A DNA stretch of 64,000 bases from JBDIAG01 sp047974565 (GTDB lineage: Bacteria; Actinomycetota; Actinomycetes; Actinomycetales; CAWJMD01), in the NCBI GenBank assembly GCA_047974565.1, contig JBKECN010000035.1:124001-188000 (forward strand), given 5' to 3'. Below the pieces are notes generated by a model, which was given only the letters and a program-made list of their open reading frames with translations, had not been told where the DNA came from and ran no database searches. The position numbers and the translations under genes are program-made. Positions 53,153-61,860 of the stretch are shown one piece after another (position 1 is the stretch's first letter; each line of letters starts with the position of its first letter).

Positions 53153-53443
53153 ATGTCGCAGTTCGTCGAGATGGCCGCCAAGATCCAGGAGCAGCAGGTC
53201 GCCGCGGTGAAGCAGTCCCAGGACGCCTTCCTCAAGTACATCGAGACCGTTTCCAGCAACGCTCCGGCCTCCCCCGAGGTCGAGGTTCCCGAGCAGGTGC
53301 AGGAGGCCCTCAAGCCCGCGTACGAGTTCTTCGGCACCCCCGACGAGGTGCAGTCCTTCCTCGCCGAGGCCACCAAGACCTGGACCCAGCTCGGTCAGGA
53401 CTTCCAGAACGCCGTGGTCGCGCAGCTGACCAAGGACGCCTGA
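53153..53443 (+). CDS. Phasin-like small helical protein
   Basis: This 96-residue acidic, almost wholly helical protein starts MSQFVEMAAKIQEQQVAAVK and has a second amphipathic helix FLAEATKTWTQLGQDFQNAV. That resembles phasins, which coat polyhydroxyalkanoate or lipid granules, but similarity is only by pattern. AAGGAG precedes the ATG. It has its own strong promoter and a perfect terminator, so it is a single, probably highly expressed gene. No polyhydroxyalkanoate synthase is in this window. Confidence 0.6.
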   Translation: MSQFVEMAAKIQEQQVAAVKQSQDAFLKYIETVSSNAPASPEVEVPEQVQEALKPAYEFFGTPDEVQSFLAEATKTWTQLGQDFQNAVVAQLTKDA

Positions 53444-53491
53444 ACTTCCGTCTACTGCTGAGCCCGGCTTCGGGCCTGACATCGCAGTCCC

Positions 53492-53523
53492 GACAGGGGC
53501 CGACCAACCGGTCGGCCCCTGTC
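53492..53523. terminator. Perfect hairpin terminator between convergent genes
   Basis: Fourteen-base arms GACAGGGGCCGACC and GGTCGGCCCCTGTC around AACC. It separates the phasin-like gene from the acyltransferase gene. Confidence 0.85.
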
Positions 53524-53530
53524 GACGTCT

Positions 53531-54328
53531 TCAGGATCCGCCCCCCGAGGATGGCGCACGCCCATGCTTGGCCTCCCAGGCGGCCCGGCGGCGGGCTGCC
53601 GCCTCGGCATCGAGCACGGCGGCCTGCTCCGGGGTGGGCGCGGTGCCACCCAGATGAGCCGGCAGATACCACGCCTGCGGGCCGGGGTTGGCGGTGTCCG
53701 GATGCGTCGCCTGCAGGTGCGAGAGCATCTCCTGCAAGGTGGTGCGCAGCGCCTCGCTGGCCAGATCCATGTCGTCGCGCTTGCCCACCGTCATCGGCTC
53801 ACCCACCGCGATCTGGATGGTCGTGCCCCGGGCGAAGGTGAGCCGTCGCCCCTTCGCCCACAGCTTGTGGGTGCCCCACAGCGACACGGGCATCAGCGGC
53901 ACCTTGGCCGCGGCAGCCATCCTGGCCGCTCCGGACTTGATCTCCTTGACGGTGAAGGACCGCGAAGTGGTGGCTTCGGGGAACAGCCCGACGATCTCGC
54001 CGTCCTTGAGGGCGCGCAGCGCGTGCCGGAAGGATGCGGACCCGGCCTCCCGGTCGACCGGGATGTGGTGCATGCCCCGCATCAACGGGCCGGCGATCTT
54101 ATTCTCGAAGATCACCTCCTTGGCCATGAACCGGGTGAGGCGGCCCTGCGCCTCGTAGGGCGGCAGACCGGCGAAGATGAAATCCAGGTAGCTGACGTGA
54201 TTGGCGGCCAGCACCACACCGCCGCTGGCCGGGACGTGCTCCAGACCCGTCATCTCGATGGTGAGATCCAGCGCCCTGAACATCAGCTTGCACGCCTTGA
54301 TCACCGGCGGGTACACCCGTTCTGCCAC
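53531..54328 (-). CDS. 1-acylglycerol-3-phosphate acyltransferase family (PlsC-like)
   Basis: This 265-residue membrane-associated enzyme has the acyltransferase box NHVSYLDF (H-X4-D), the glycerol-phosphate-binding segment GMHHIPVDRE and FPEATTSRS in place of FPEGTRS. It probably adds the second acyl chain to lysophosphatidic acid or a similar acceptor. A C-terminal tail rich in alanine and charge adds about 50 residues. The GTG at 54328 has GGAAGG upstream; the frame extends far beyond but only as the shadow of the neighbouring gene. Confidence 0.88.
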   Translation of the reverse strand: MAERVYPPVIKACKLMFRALDLTIEMTGLEHVPASGGVVLAANHVSYLDFIFAGLPPYEAQGRLTRFMAKEVIFENKIAGPLMRGMHHIPVDREAGSASFRHALRALKDGEIVGLFPEATTSRSFTVKEIKSGAARMAAAAKVPLMPVSLWGTHKLWAKGRRLTFARGTTIQIAVGEPMTVGKRDDMDLASEALRTTLQEMLSHLQATHPDTANPGPQAWYLPAHLGGTAPTPEQAAVLDAEAAARRRAAWEAKHGRAPSSGGGS

Positions 54329-54431
54329 GAACGCTTCCTTCCGCAAATCGCCCCTGACCTCTCGCCAGGCGCGCTGACCCGACCCCCGCGCTGGGCCGAA
54401 GACTACGGGGTCGGCGCTGGTGCGTGCACCG

Positions 54432-55190
54432 TCATCGGTCCGGACGCTGCCGCCGGGGCGTGCGCCTGGGGGCATATCGCTCCAGGTGCACCGTCCCATC
54501 AGGCCAGGCCACGGTCGCATCCTCGACCGCGTCGAGCAACGACTCCGGCCCACAACTGAAGACATGCGCTCCGGCTCGCGGGGTCTCCAGTTCTTCCAAT
54601 GGCAGCACCCCGAACTCCGGTTCCGGCAGCACCCGCAGCTGAGCCCGCTGCGGGCTGTCTGCGGCCAGGGCCCGCAGTTCGGGCAGGAAAGGCATCGACT
54701 CGCGGTCGCGTCCCCCGTAGAGCAGCTCCCAGGGAACCTGTCGGCGGCTTGCCTCGATCGCCATCGGCAGCAACGGGGTGATCCCGATCCCGCCCGCGAC
54801 AAAGACATAGCTGTCGGCGGCATGCATCGGGAAGTTGTTGCGGGGCAACCGGATCTGGACCGTCGACCCGACCTGCAGGTGGTCCCCGATCCAGTGCGAG
54901 CCGCTGGTCGCGTCGTCCTCCAGGCGGATCGCCAGCTCGTATCGATCCCGGACCGCGGGGTCTGCGGTGAGCGAGTAGTAGCGAAGGCTGACCGCACCTG
55001 CCAACTCCATGACGATGGCGATGTGCGCACCCGGCTGCCAGGCCGGCAGCGGACTGTCGTCCTGATGACCCAGCCACAGCCGGACGATCCCCGCAGGGGC
55101 GTCCAATCGTCGACGGACGTGGAGTTGCAATTCCGCGGCACCACCGACGATCCCACCGGTGCTCGGTGTCGCATCGGGGGAGGTACTCAC
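54432..55190 (-). CDS. FAD/FMN-dependent reductase, phthalate-dioxygenase-reductase-like, lacking the 2Fe-2S domain
   Basis: This 252-residue protein has a flavin domain with RYYSLTADP (flavin contact) and a pyridine-nucleotide domain with FVAGGIGITPLLPM and FSCGPESLLDAV. Vanillate-demethylase and phthalate-dioxygenase reductases carry an additional C-terminal plant-type ferredoxin of about 80 residues; here the protein ends in a basic tail with no cysteine motif. It may pass electrons to a separate ferredoxin, or be truncated. The GTG start is inferred from family length at the N-terminus. No oxygenase gene is adjacent. Confidence 0.8.
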   Translation of the reverse strand: MSTSPDATPSTGGIVGGAAELQLHVRRRLDAPAGIVRLWLGHQDDSPLPAWQPGAHIAIVMELAGAVSLRYYSLTADPAVRDRYELAIRLEDDATSGSHWIGDHLQVGSTVQIRLPRNNFPMHAADSYVFVAGGIGITPLLPMAIEASRRQVPWELLYGGRDRESMPFLPELRALAADSPQRAQLRVLPEPEFGVLPLEELETPRAGAHVFSCGPESLLDAVEDATVAWPDGTVHLERYAPRRTPRRQRPDR

Positions 55191-55237
55191 GTGCCGGCCA
55201 GCTCAGCCGAAGACAACCCTGCCATGCCGACCCGCGA

Positions 55238-56506
55238 TCAAGCGCTCACCGCGGCCGCGATGTCGTCGCGACGCTGGTGCCCGGACAGTTCGACGAGGTC
55301 GGCGGCGGCGTAGGCGGTGGCCCGCGCGCTGCGCAGGTCCGAGCCCAGACCGACCACGGACAGCACGCGACCGCCGGCCGAGACCACCTCGTCGCTGCCG
55401 GGAGACGGGCCCGCCGCAGTGCCGGCATGCAGGACCTGAACGTCGTCCAGGGCCTGTGCCTGGGGTAGCCCGCCGATCGGATCCCCGGTGCGGATCGTGC
55501 CGGGATAACCCGCGGCCGCGATGACCACCGTGACAGCCGCCTCCTCGCGCCAGCGCAGCGGCTCCACTTCGTCCAGTCGGCCGATCGCAGCGGCCTGCAG
55601 CAGTTGTCCCAGCGGGGTACGCAGCCGGGCCAGCACCACCTGGGTCTCCGGGTCGCCGAATCGGACGTTGAACTCGACCACTCGCAGGCCCCGCGCGGTC
55701 AGCGCCAGGCCGCAGTACAACAACCCACTGAAGGGGGTGCCGCGCCTGGCCATCTCGGTGATGACCGGCCGCGCCACCCGGTCGAGAACCTGCTCGGTGA
55801 GGTCGGGCGGCGCCCACGGCAACGGCGAATAGGCACCCATCCCGCCGGTGTTCGGGCCCTGGTCACCGTCCTGGAGTCGCTTGAAATCCTGCGCCGGGGC
55901 GAGCGGCACCACGGTGGTTCCGTCGGTGATGCAGAACAGGGAGATCTCCGGGCCGTCCAGGTACTCCTCGATCACCACCGCACCATCGGGCTTGGCCAGG
56001 CACGCGAGCGCATGATCGACGGCGGCCTGCCGATCGTCGGTGACCACGACCCCCTTGCCGGCGGCCAGGCCGTCCTCCTTGACGACGAAGGGCGGGCCGA
56101 AGGCGTCCAGCGCGGCCTCGACCTGATCCGGGGTGGTGGCCAGATGCGCCATCGCGGTCGGCACCTCGGCCGCCGCCATCACGTCCTTGGCGAAGGCCTT
56201 GCTGGCCTCGAGCCGGGCGGCCGCGGCGGACGGTCCGAAACAGGCGATACCGGCCTCGCGGCAGGCGTCCGCCACTCCGGCGACCAGGGGTGCCTCCGGG
56301 CCGACGACGACGAGGTCCACTCCCTGCGCCCGAGCCAGGTCCGCGACCGCACTCGGGTCGTCTGCCGCCACCGGCAGGCAGGTGGCCAGCTGGGCGATGC
56401 CCGGATTGCCGGGGGCGGCCAGCAGCGTCGTCACCTCACCGTCCTGGGACAGCGCACGGACGATGGCGTGTTCGCGAGCACCGGATCCGACGACTAGAAC
56501 CTTCAC
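55238..56506 (-). CDS. purD: Phosphoribosylamine-glycine ligase
   Basis: This 422-residue ATP-grasp enzyme makes glycinamide ribonucleotide in purine synthesis. It begins VKVLVVGSGAREHAI and shows KEDGLAAGKGVVV and the metal-binding stretch FNVRFGDPETQVVL. The length is normal. The GTG at 56506 is the family-typical start. The gene stands between the reductase and the amidohydrolase without evident partner genes; purA lies further along on the same strand. Confidence 0.96.
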   Translation of the reverse strand: MKVLVVGSGAREHAIVRALSQDGEVTTLLAAPGNPGIAQLATCLPVAADDPSAVADLARAQGVDLVVVGPEAPLVAGVADACREAGIACFGPSAAAARLEASKAFAKDVMAAAEVPTAMAHLATTPDQVEAALDAFGPPFVVKEDGLAAGKGVVVTDDRQAAVDHALACLAKPDGAVVIEEYLDGPEISLFCITDGTTVVPLAPAQDFKRLQDGDQGPNTGGMGAYSPLPWAPPDLTEQVLDRVARPVITEMARRGTPFSGLLYCGLALTARGLRVVEFNVRFGDPETQVVLARLRTPLGQLLQAAAIGRLDEVEPLRWREEAAVTVVIAAAGYPGTIRTGDPIGGLPQAQALDDVQVLHAGTAAGPSPGSDEVVSAGGRVLSVVGLGSDLRSARATAYAAADLVELSGHQRRDDIAAAVSA

Positions 56507-56568
56507 AGGCCCGAGCCTAGGGCACCCGCGAACCGGGTCGAGTCCCGCGCCACACAGCACCGAACGGG

Positions 56569-58155
56569 TCAATAGGTGCGCTGACCGCGCCGCCAGGTGC
56601 CCAGCACCTCGATGCCCGGCAGGTCGCGTGGCCGGGCCATCCGGGGGTCGGCGGACAACCACACCAGATCGGCCTGGGCGCCGGGACGCAGCACCCCGCG
56701 CACGCCCTGCGCGCGGGCCTGCCACGCCACGCCTGTGGTGGCCGCGGCCAGGGCCTGGGTGATCTCGATCCGCTCGCCGGGTTGCCACCCCTGCGCCGGG
56801 TGCCCGTCGGGGGTCTGGCGGGTCACCGCCGTGCGGATCCCGGCCAGCACGTTCGCACTGGTCACCGGCCAGTCGCTGCCGAAGCTGATGGTGGCCCCGG
56901 CCTCGAGCACACTGCGCATCCGGTATTGCAAGGCCCGTTGCGGCCCGAGCCGGGGAAGCGTCAGCTCGCGCATCACTGCGTCCTCGGCAGCCCATAGGGG
57001 TTGAAAGCACACGGTGACCTCGAGTTCGGCGAAGCGTCGCAGGTCTGGCTCGGCGACGAGTTGGGCGTGCGCCAGGGTGATCCGCCGGTGCCTGCCGCGC
57101 TGCGTGCGGAGCCGCTGCGCGGCGTCCAGCGCCATCCGGACGGCGCCGTCCCCGATGGCGTGCAGGTGCAGATCGAAGTCCAGCCGATCGGCGTCCAGGA
57201 AGGCCTGGCTCAGTTGCTGCGATCCCCACACCGGCAGGCCCGCCCCGCAGTCGTCGACGTAGTCCTGGAGCAGATAGGCCGTGTGGTTCTCGATGATCCC
57301 GTCCAGGAAGAACTTCAGCGTCCGGCAGGTCAACCCCGGCAGGCCCTCGACCTGGTCCCGCAGCCGGGGCAGCTCACCGCGCTGGGCCTGCCAGCGGGCC
57401 GGATCCGCGCGCAGCGCGAGATCCACATCCACCGACAGCACTCCCCGGCGAGCCGCCGCCGACCAGACCGGCAGGTCGGTCGGTTCGACCCAGGCGTCCT
57501 GCACCCAGGTGATGCCGTGCGAGGCCGCCTGGGCGGTGGCCCACGCCAGCTCGCCGACCGCATCCTCGACCGAGGTCCGCGGCACACGCGAGAGCACCGG
57601 ATCGGTGGCCCCGGACTCGATCAGGGTGCCCAGCGGGCTGCCATCCGGGCGGCGGACGATGATGCCGTCCACCGGGTCGGGGGTGTCTTCGTCGAGGCCG
57701 GCCAGCCGCAGTGCCGGGGTGTTGCACCAGATGGTGTGGTAGTCCCAGGCCCGCAGGATCACCGGCCGATCCGGGACGACCGAGTCGAGCCAGCGCGCGT
57801 CGAAGTGGCCCTGGGGTGCCAGCGTGGAGTCGTAGCCGGCGCCCACGATCCAGGCCGCGTCCGGATGGCGCTGCGCCCAGACCCGCACCCGCTCCAGCAG
57901 GTCGTCCAACGAGGTGGCCGAACGAATCTGGGGCCCCGAGTGCTCCCTGCCTGCCAGCAGCAGATGGGCGTGACCGTCCCCGAATGCCGGGCCCAGCCAG
58001 CCGCCGGCCAGGTCCACCCGGGTCGCGTCGTCCGGCACCGGCGTGGCGGGGTCGACGATCCGGTCGCCCTGAACCACCAGCCGGTCGCAGTCCTGGCCCG
58101 CGCTGCCGTCCATCCCCCAGGCGAGCGTCCCGCGATGAAAGACGGTCACGCCCAT
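56569..58155 (-). CDS. Amidohydrolase family 3 (YtcJ-like)
   Basis: This 528-residue metal hydrolase has the first metal motif GDGHAHLLLAG, a lysine region RTLKFFLDGIIE, metal histidines in LHLHAIGDGA and LAHAQLV, and the catalytic aspartate in SFGSDWPV. These are the marks of the YtcJ/N-substituted-formamide deformylase group. The substrate is unknown; its operon with an amine importer and a nitrilase suggests an amide or formamide. The ATG has a perfect AAGGAGGT eight bases upstream, only four bases after the permease stop. Confidence 0.88.
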   Translation of the reverse strand: MGVTVFHRGTLAWGMDGSAGQDCDRLVVQGDRIVDPATPVPDDATRVDLAGGWLGPAFGDGHAHLLLAGREHSGPQIRSATSLDDLLERVRVWAQRHPDAAWIVGAGYDSTLAPQGHFDARWLDSVVPDRPVILRAWDYHTIWCNTPALRLAGLDEDTPDPVDGIIVRRPDGSPLGTLIESGATDPVLSRVPRTSVEDAVGELAWATAQAASHGITWVQDAWVEPTDLPVWSAAARRGVLSVDVDLALRADPARWQAQRGELPRLRDQVEGLPGLTCRTLKFFLDGIIENHTAYLLQDYVDDCGAGLPVWGSQQLSQAFLDADRLDFDLHLHAIGDGAVRMALDAAQRLRTQRGRHRRITLAHAQLVAEPDLRRFAELEVTVCFQPLWAAEDAVMRELTLPRLGPQRALQYRMRSVLEAGATISFGSDWPVTSANVLAGIRTAVTRQTPDGHPAQGWQPGERIEITQALAAATTGVAWQARAQGVRGVLRPGAQADLVWLSADPRMARPRDLPGIEVLGTWRRGQRTY

Positions 58156-58159
58156 GGGC

Positions 58160-59527
58160 TCAGACCTCCTTCAGGTCCAGTTGCGGGGTGGGCCGCCGGA
58201 AGCCGCGAGTGAGCACGAGCAGATAGCCGAAGCCGACCGCCGCCCAGCACAGGCCCACGACCAGCGTCAGCCCCGACAGGCTCGTCCAGAGCCACACGGT
58301 GGAGATGAAGCCGATGAGGGGCAGCACGATGAAGGACGCGATGTCGGCGGGGCTCTGGCGCCGGCGCCCGTCCACCGCGTAATGCTTGATCACCGACAGG
58401 TTCACCATCGAGAACGCGACGAGCGCGCCGAAGCTGATCAGGGACGAGATCGTGGTCAGCGACAGGACCAGGGCCAGCAGGGCGACGGCCGAGGTGGCCA
58501 CGATGCCGGCAACCGGGGCGCCGCGGCCCGACAGGCGGCCGAACACCCGCCGTGGCAACACCCCGTCGCGGCCCATCGCGTAGATGATCCGGGACACCGA
58601 CGCCTGGGAGGTCAACGCCGATCCCAGCGAGCCGGCCACGTAGGCGGCGGTGAAGAAGATCGACAGGAAGGACCCACCGACCGTGGCCACCACCTCCAGG
58701 GACGCCGAGTCGACGTCGGCGAACGTGGTGGTCGGCAGCACCAGATAGCTGAGGTAGGCCAGAACGATGAAGATCATCCCGGCCAGCAACGTGGTGAGCA
58801 TGATCGCCCGGGGAATCAGCCTGCGGGCGTCGCGGGACTCCTCGGCGAAGGTGGAGATCGCGTCGAAGCCGAGGAAGGACAGGCACAGGATCGCCGCCCC
58901 GCCCAGCAGACCGGCGAGATCGCCGTCCCCGGTGCCGACGATCGGAGCCAGCGGATCGACCGTGCCGGAGCCGGTCAACCGGACGACGGCCAGTACGACG
59001 AACACGACGATGAAGACGCCCTGGATCGCGACGATGGCGAGGTTGGCGCGGGCGATCGAGGTGATCCCGGCGACGTTCACCGCGGTCACCAGCAGGATGG
59101 AGGCGAGCACGATGACCCAGGTCGGCACCATCGGCAGGGCCGCGCCGAGGAAGATGCCGATCACTAGGTAGTTGATCATCGGCAGGAACATGTAGTCCAG
59201 CAGCAGCGACCAGCCGGCGATGAACCCGGTGGCCGGGCCGAAGCTGTGTGAGACGTAGGCATAGGCCGATCCGGAGACCGGGATGGCCGCGGCCATCCTG
59301 CCGTAGGAACGGGCGGTGAAGAGCATCACCACGAGGGTCACGGCGTAGGCAACCGGCAACCGGCCGCCGGTTATCTGGGTGACGATCCCGTAGGTGGTGA
59401 AGATGGTCAGCGGCACCATGTAGACGAGGCCGAGCAGCACCAGCGTGGGCAGTCCGAGGACTCGACGGAACTGGCCGTCGCCGCTGGGTGAGCCGGTGTG
59501 GGCGGGGGTGGACGGACGTGCGGTCAT
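58160..59527 (-). CDS. APC-family permease, putrescine-importer-like (PuuP/PlaP group)
   Basis: This 455-residue transporter has twelve predicted helices. MLFTARSYGRMAAAIPVSGS and GWSLLLDYMFLPMINYLVIG closely resemble the putrescine importers PuuP and PlaP (memory). It would bring in a diamine or amino acid. It lies between a nitrilase of the N-carbamoylputrescine amidase type and an amidohydrolase on the same strand, with short spacers (21 and 4 bases), so the three genes are one operon. Exact substrate is inference. Confidence 0.85.
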   Translation of the reverse strand: MTARPSTPAHTGSPSGDGQFRRVLGLPTLVLLGLVYMVPLTIFTTYGIVTQITGGRLPVAYAVTLVVMLFTARSYGRMAAAIPVSGSAYAYVSHSFGPATGFIAGWSLLLDYMFLPMINYLVIGIFLGAALPMVPTWVIVLASILLVTAVNVAGITSIARANLAIVAIQGVFIVVFVVLAVVRLTGSGTVDPLAPIVGTGDGDLAGLLGGAAILCLSFLGFDAISTFAEESRDARRLIPRAIMLTTLLAGMIFIVLAYLSYLVLPTTTFADVDSASLEVVATVGGSFLSIFFTAAYVAGSLGSALTSQASVSRIIYAMGRDGVLPRRVFGRLSGRGAPVAGIVATSAVALLALVLSLTTISSLISFGALVAFSMVNLSVIKHYAVDGRRRQSPADIASFIVLPLIGFISTVWLWTSLSGLTLVVGLCWAAVGFGYLLVLTRGFRRPTPQLDLKEV

Positions 59528-59548
59528 GGTGATCAGGGCTCCGTCCGG

Positions 59549-60616
59549 TCAGTGCACACACGAGGTCAGGGCAGCGGGTGCGCCGGAGCCGCCGTGCGGC
59601 AGTTCCGGGCGGACCGGATCGCACAGCCCCGCATACGTGTCGGGACGACGGGTCAGCAGCAGCGGGAACAGGTCCAGCCAGTCGCGCCGCTGGGCCAGAT
59701 CCAGATCGGCGACCAGGACGGCTTCGCGATCGCGAGGGGCCTGGACCAGGACCCGGCCATAGGGGTCGCAGATGAAGGACGAGCCGTAGAAGACATTGCC
59801 CGGCGTGCCGTCCGGGCGCGTCTCGGCGCCGGTGCGATTGGGCACCGCGATGAACAGGCCATTGGCGATGGCATGCCCGACGATCACCCGCTGCCACAAC
59901 GGCTGGGTGTCGAAGTCCGGATGATCGGGCTCAGAACCGATCGCGGTGGGGTACACGACGACGTCGGCACCACGCAGCGCGTAGCTGCGGGCGACCTCGG
60001 GGAACCACTCGTCCCAGCAGGTCGGCAGACCGAAGGCGGCGCCCTGTAGGGCGTCGAGGGTGTAGACCGGGTACGGGTCGTGGGCGCTGCCCGGTGCCGG
60101 GGTGGCGACGACCTCGGATGCGCCAGCAGGCCCGGGACGGAAATAGCGGTCCTCGTGGTAGCCGGCGGTCACCGGGATGTGCAGTTTGTCGGTGGCGGCG
60201 ACGATTGCGCCCTGCGGGCTGACGATCACCGCGGTGTTCGAGCCGAGGCCGTCCGCGCCCCCATCGGCACGGAACAGCGAGATGTGCACGTACACGCCGT
60301 GCGCCGCGGCGGCTCGCCGGGCGAAGGTCACCGAGGGGCCGCTGTCGAGGTCCTCGGCGAGTTCGTCGGCACGACCGATCGGCAGCGTGTCTGCGGGGTA
60401 ACGCAGCAGCGCGATCTCCGGCAGGAAGACGATCCCCGCCCCGCGCGCGGCTGCTGCGGCGACCATCGCGTCGAGTCTGGCGGTCAGCTGCTGCGGATCT
60501 GGGACGAAAGCGTGCTGGATGACCGCCACTCGCAGCACGGGACCGGCCGCCCGAGTGGTGCGAGCGGGTGAGGCCGGGGCCGGGCCGGCGTCGATGACCT
60601 GGAAGTCGAGCGTCAT
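59549..60616 (-). CDS. Carbon-nitrogen hydrolase, N-carbamoylputrescine-amidase-like
   Basis: This 355-residue nitrilase-superfamily enzyme has the Glu-Lys-Cys triad: E67 in FLPEIAL, K144 in ATDKLHIP and C200 in LPTCWDEWFPEVAR. The CWDEWFPEVAR and YPTAIGSEPDHPDFDTQPLW stretches resemble N-carbamoylputrescine amidase (AguB), which releases putrescine, CO2 and ammonia. An N-terminal extension of about 25 residues is unusual. The ATG follows GGAGGAG. Three operator-like boxes lie directly upstream, and a LacI gene is next, so the operon is probably repressed in the absence of its ligand. Confidence 0.86.
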   Translation of the reverse strand: MTLDFQVIDAGPAPASPARTTRAAGPVLRVAVIQHAFVPDPQQLTARLDAMVAAAAARGAGIVFLPEIALLRYPADTLPIGRADELAEDLDSGPSVTFARRAAAAHGVYVHISLFRADGGADGLGSNTAVIVSPQGAIVAATDKLHIPVTAGYHEDRYFRPGPAGASEVVATPAPGSAHDPYPVYTLDALQGAAFGLPTCWDEWFPEVARSYALRGADVVVYPTAIGSEPDHPDFDTQPLWQRVIVGHAIANGLFIAVPNRTGAETRPDGTPGNVFYGSSFICDPYGRVLVQAPRDREAVLVADLDLAQRRDWLDLFPLLLTRRPDTYAGLCDPVRPELPHGGSGAPAALTSCVH

Positions 60617-60634
60617 TGCTCCTCCTGTGAACGA

Positions 60635-60716
60635 TGCGGGATCGATTCTTCACACGGTCATCACCGTAGCAGGATCGATTCTGCACGCACAAGAGATCTG
60701 CGGGATCGTTCTTGCA
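60635..60716. promoter_or_regulatory. Three operator-like boxes upstream of the nitrilase operon
   Basis: Boxes at 60635-60654, 60669-60684 and 60699-60716 share GCRGGATCGATTCTKC; the middle one, GCAGGATC/GATTCTGC, is a 16-bp palindrome with one mismatch. The shared GGATCG cores are spaced 33 and 31 bases apart, close to three helical turns, so proteins would sit on one face of the DNA. Binding by the adjacent LacI-type regulator is inferred. Confidence 0.7.
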
Positions 60717-60837
60717 GAGAGGTCTGACGAAGCCGGACGCGTAAGCCGGCCTGCGGCTCATCCGCGACCCTGCCCCCGCTGCCTCGAGACCTCGGCCGAC
60801 CCCTGCGCCAGGTTGGCGTGGTCGCGCAACGCCCGTC

Positions 60838-61836
60838 TCAGGCGCCGGTGGAGGCCCGCAGTCGCAGTACCGGCTCGAGGGTGAGTGAGCGGGCCGCAGG
60901 GTTGCTGTGCGCGTCCTCGTCCAGCACCGACAGCAGCAGGTCGGCGCAGGCCTGCCCGTGCTCACGCGGAAGCAGGTCGATGGCGGTGATCGGCGGGACG
61001 CAGGAACGGACCGACAGCCCGTCCACACACGCCGCGAGCAGCACGTCGGCCCCGACCACGTGGCCCCGAGCGGTAACCGCGGCCGAGACCGCGGCGGCGA
61101 TTCCGTCCTGGGCCACGAGGATCGCGTCCGGCTCCCGGCCGTCGGCGAAGAGTTCCTCCACCGGTTGCCGGATGCTGTCCTGGTCAGCCAGGAAAGGGGC
61201 GGTGACCACCTGCGGCGTCGAGCCCGAACGCCGGCACCAGGTGGTGTAGGCGACGCTGATCTGGCGAGCCCAGGAGGTGTCCAGCGGCGGGCTGATCAAG
61301 GCGATACGCCGGGCGCCCTGCGCCGCGAGGTGGTTCAACAGGTCCGTGGCGGCCCGCTCATGGTCGAAGGACACGGTTCCGGCCGCCGGGGCGAGGTCCG
61401 CGGGCAACGGCTCGGCCGACACCACCGGCTTGCCGGCCGCGACGATCCGGCGTAGTTGCTGGTCCTGGTCGGCGGCGTCGATGACGATGTACCCGTCCAC
61501 GTGGTCGCGGGCCAGCGAGGCGTCCGTGCTGCCGTTGGGGATCAACACCACCGGGGTCTGGCGCCGCATCGCCTCGTCCACCACCCCGAAGGCGAACGCG
61601 AGGTAGTACTCGTATCCGGTGGCGTCGGGCGGGAGGTACACCCCGATCGCTCCGGCCCGCTGGATCCGCAGGTTTCGGGCCAGGCGATTGGCCTCGTAGC
61701 CCATCTCGGCGGCCACCGCGAGCACGTGCGCCCTGGTGTCCTCGCCGATCCGGCCACCACCGCTGAGCGCGGCCGAGGCGGTGGTCCGCGACACCCCCGC
61801 CTTGGCGGCCACGTCCACCAGCCGCAGTCTGCTCAT
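60838..61836 (-). CDS. LacI-family transcription regulator
   Basis: This 332-residue repressor has the LacI headpiece VDVAAKAGVSRTTASAALSG and hinge RLARNLRIQRAGAIGVYLPP, followed by a periplasmic-binding-protein-like sensor domain. It is encoded upstream of the nitrilase-permease-amidohydrolase genes on the same strand, and a cluster of palindromic boxes lies between. LacI proteins usually sense sugars; here the target genes look like amine or amide catabolism, so the ligand is open. No similar box is seen before its own start, so it may not regulate itself. Confidence 0.9.
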   Translation of the reverse strand: MSRLRLVDVAAKAGVSRTTASAALSGGGRIGEDTRAHVLAVAAEMGYEANRLARNLRIQRAGAIGVYLPPDATGYEYYLAFAFGVVDEAMRRQTPVVLIPNGSTDASLARDHVDGYIVIDAADQDQQLRRIVAAGKPVVSAEPLPADLAPAAGTVSFDHERAATDLLNHLAAQGARRIALISPPLDTSWARQISVAYTTWCRRSGSTPQVVTAPFLADQDSIRQPVEELFADGREPDAILVAQDGIAAAVSAAVTARGHVVGADVLLAACVDGLSVRSCVPPITAIDLLPREHGQACADLLLSVLDEDAHSNPAARSLTLEPVLRLRASTGA

Positions 61837-61860
61837 GGCTCCCGAGCGTATAGGTGAATC

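Noticed and set aside
53531..55174. One long minus-strand frame covering both the acyltransferase and the reductase region
   Set aside because: The frame upstream of 54328 is out of phase with the clear reductase gene; a good ribosome site and GTG mark the acyltransferase start.
55238..57229. Extended purD frame into the amidohydrolase region
   Set aside because: The upstream part overlaps the amidohydrolase in another frame; the family start is at 56506.
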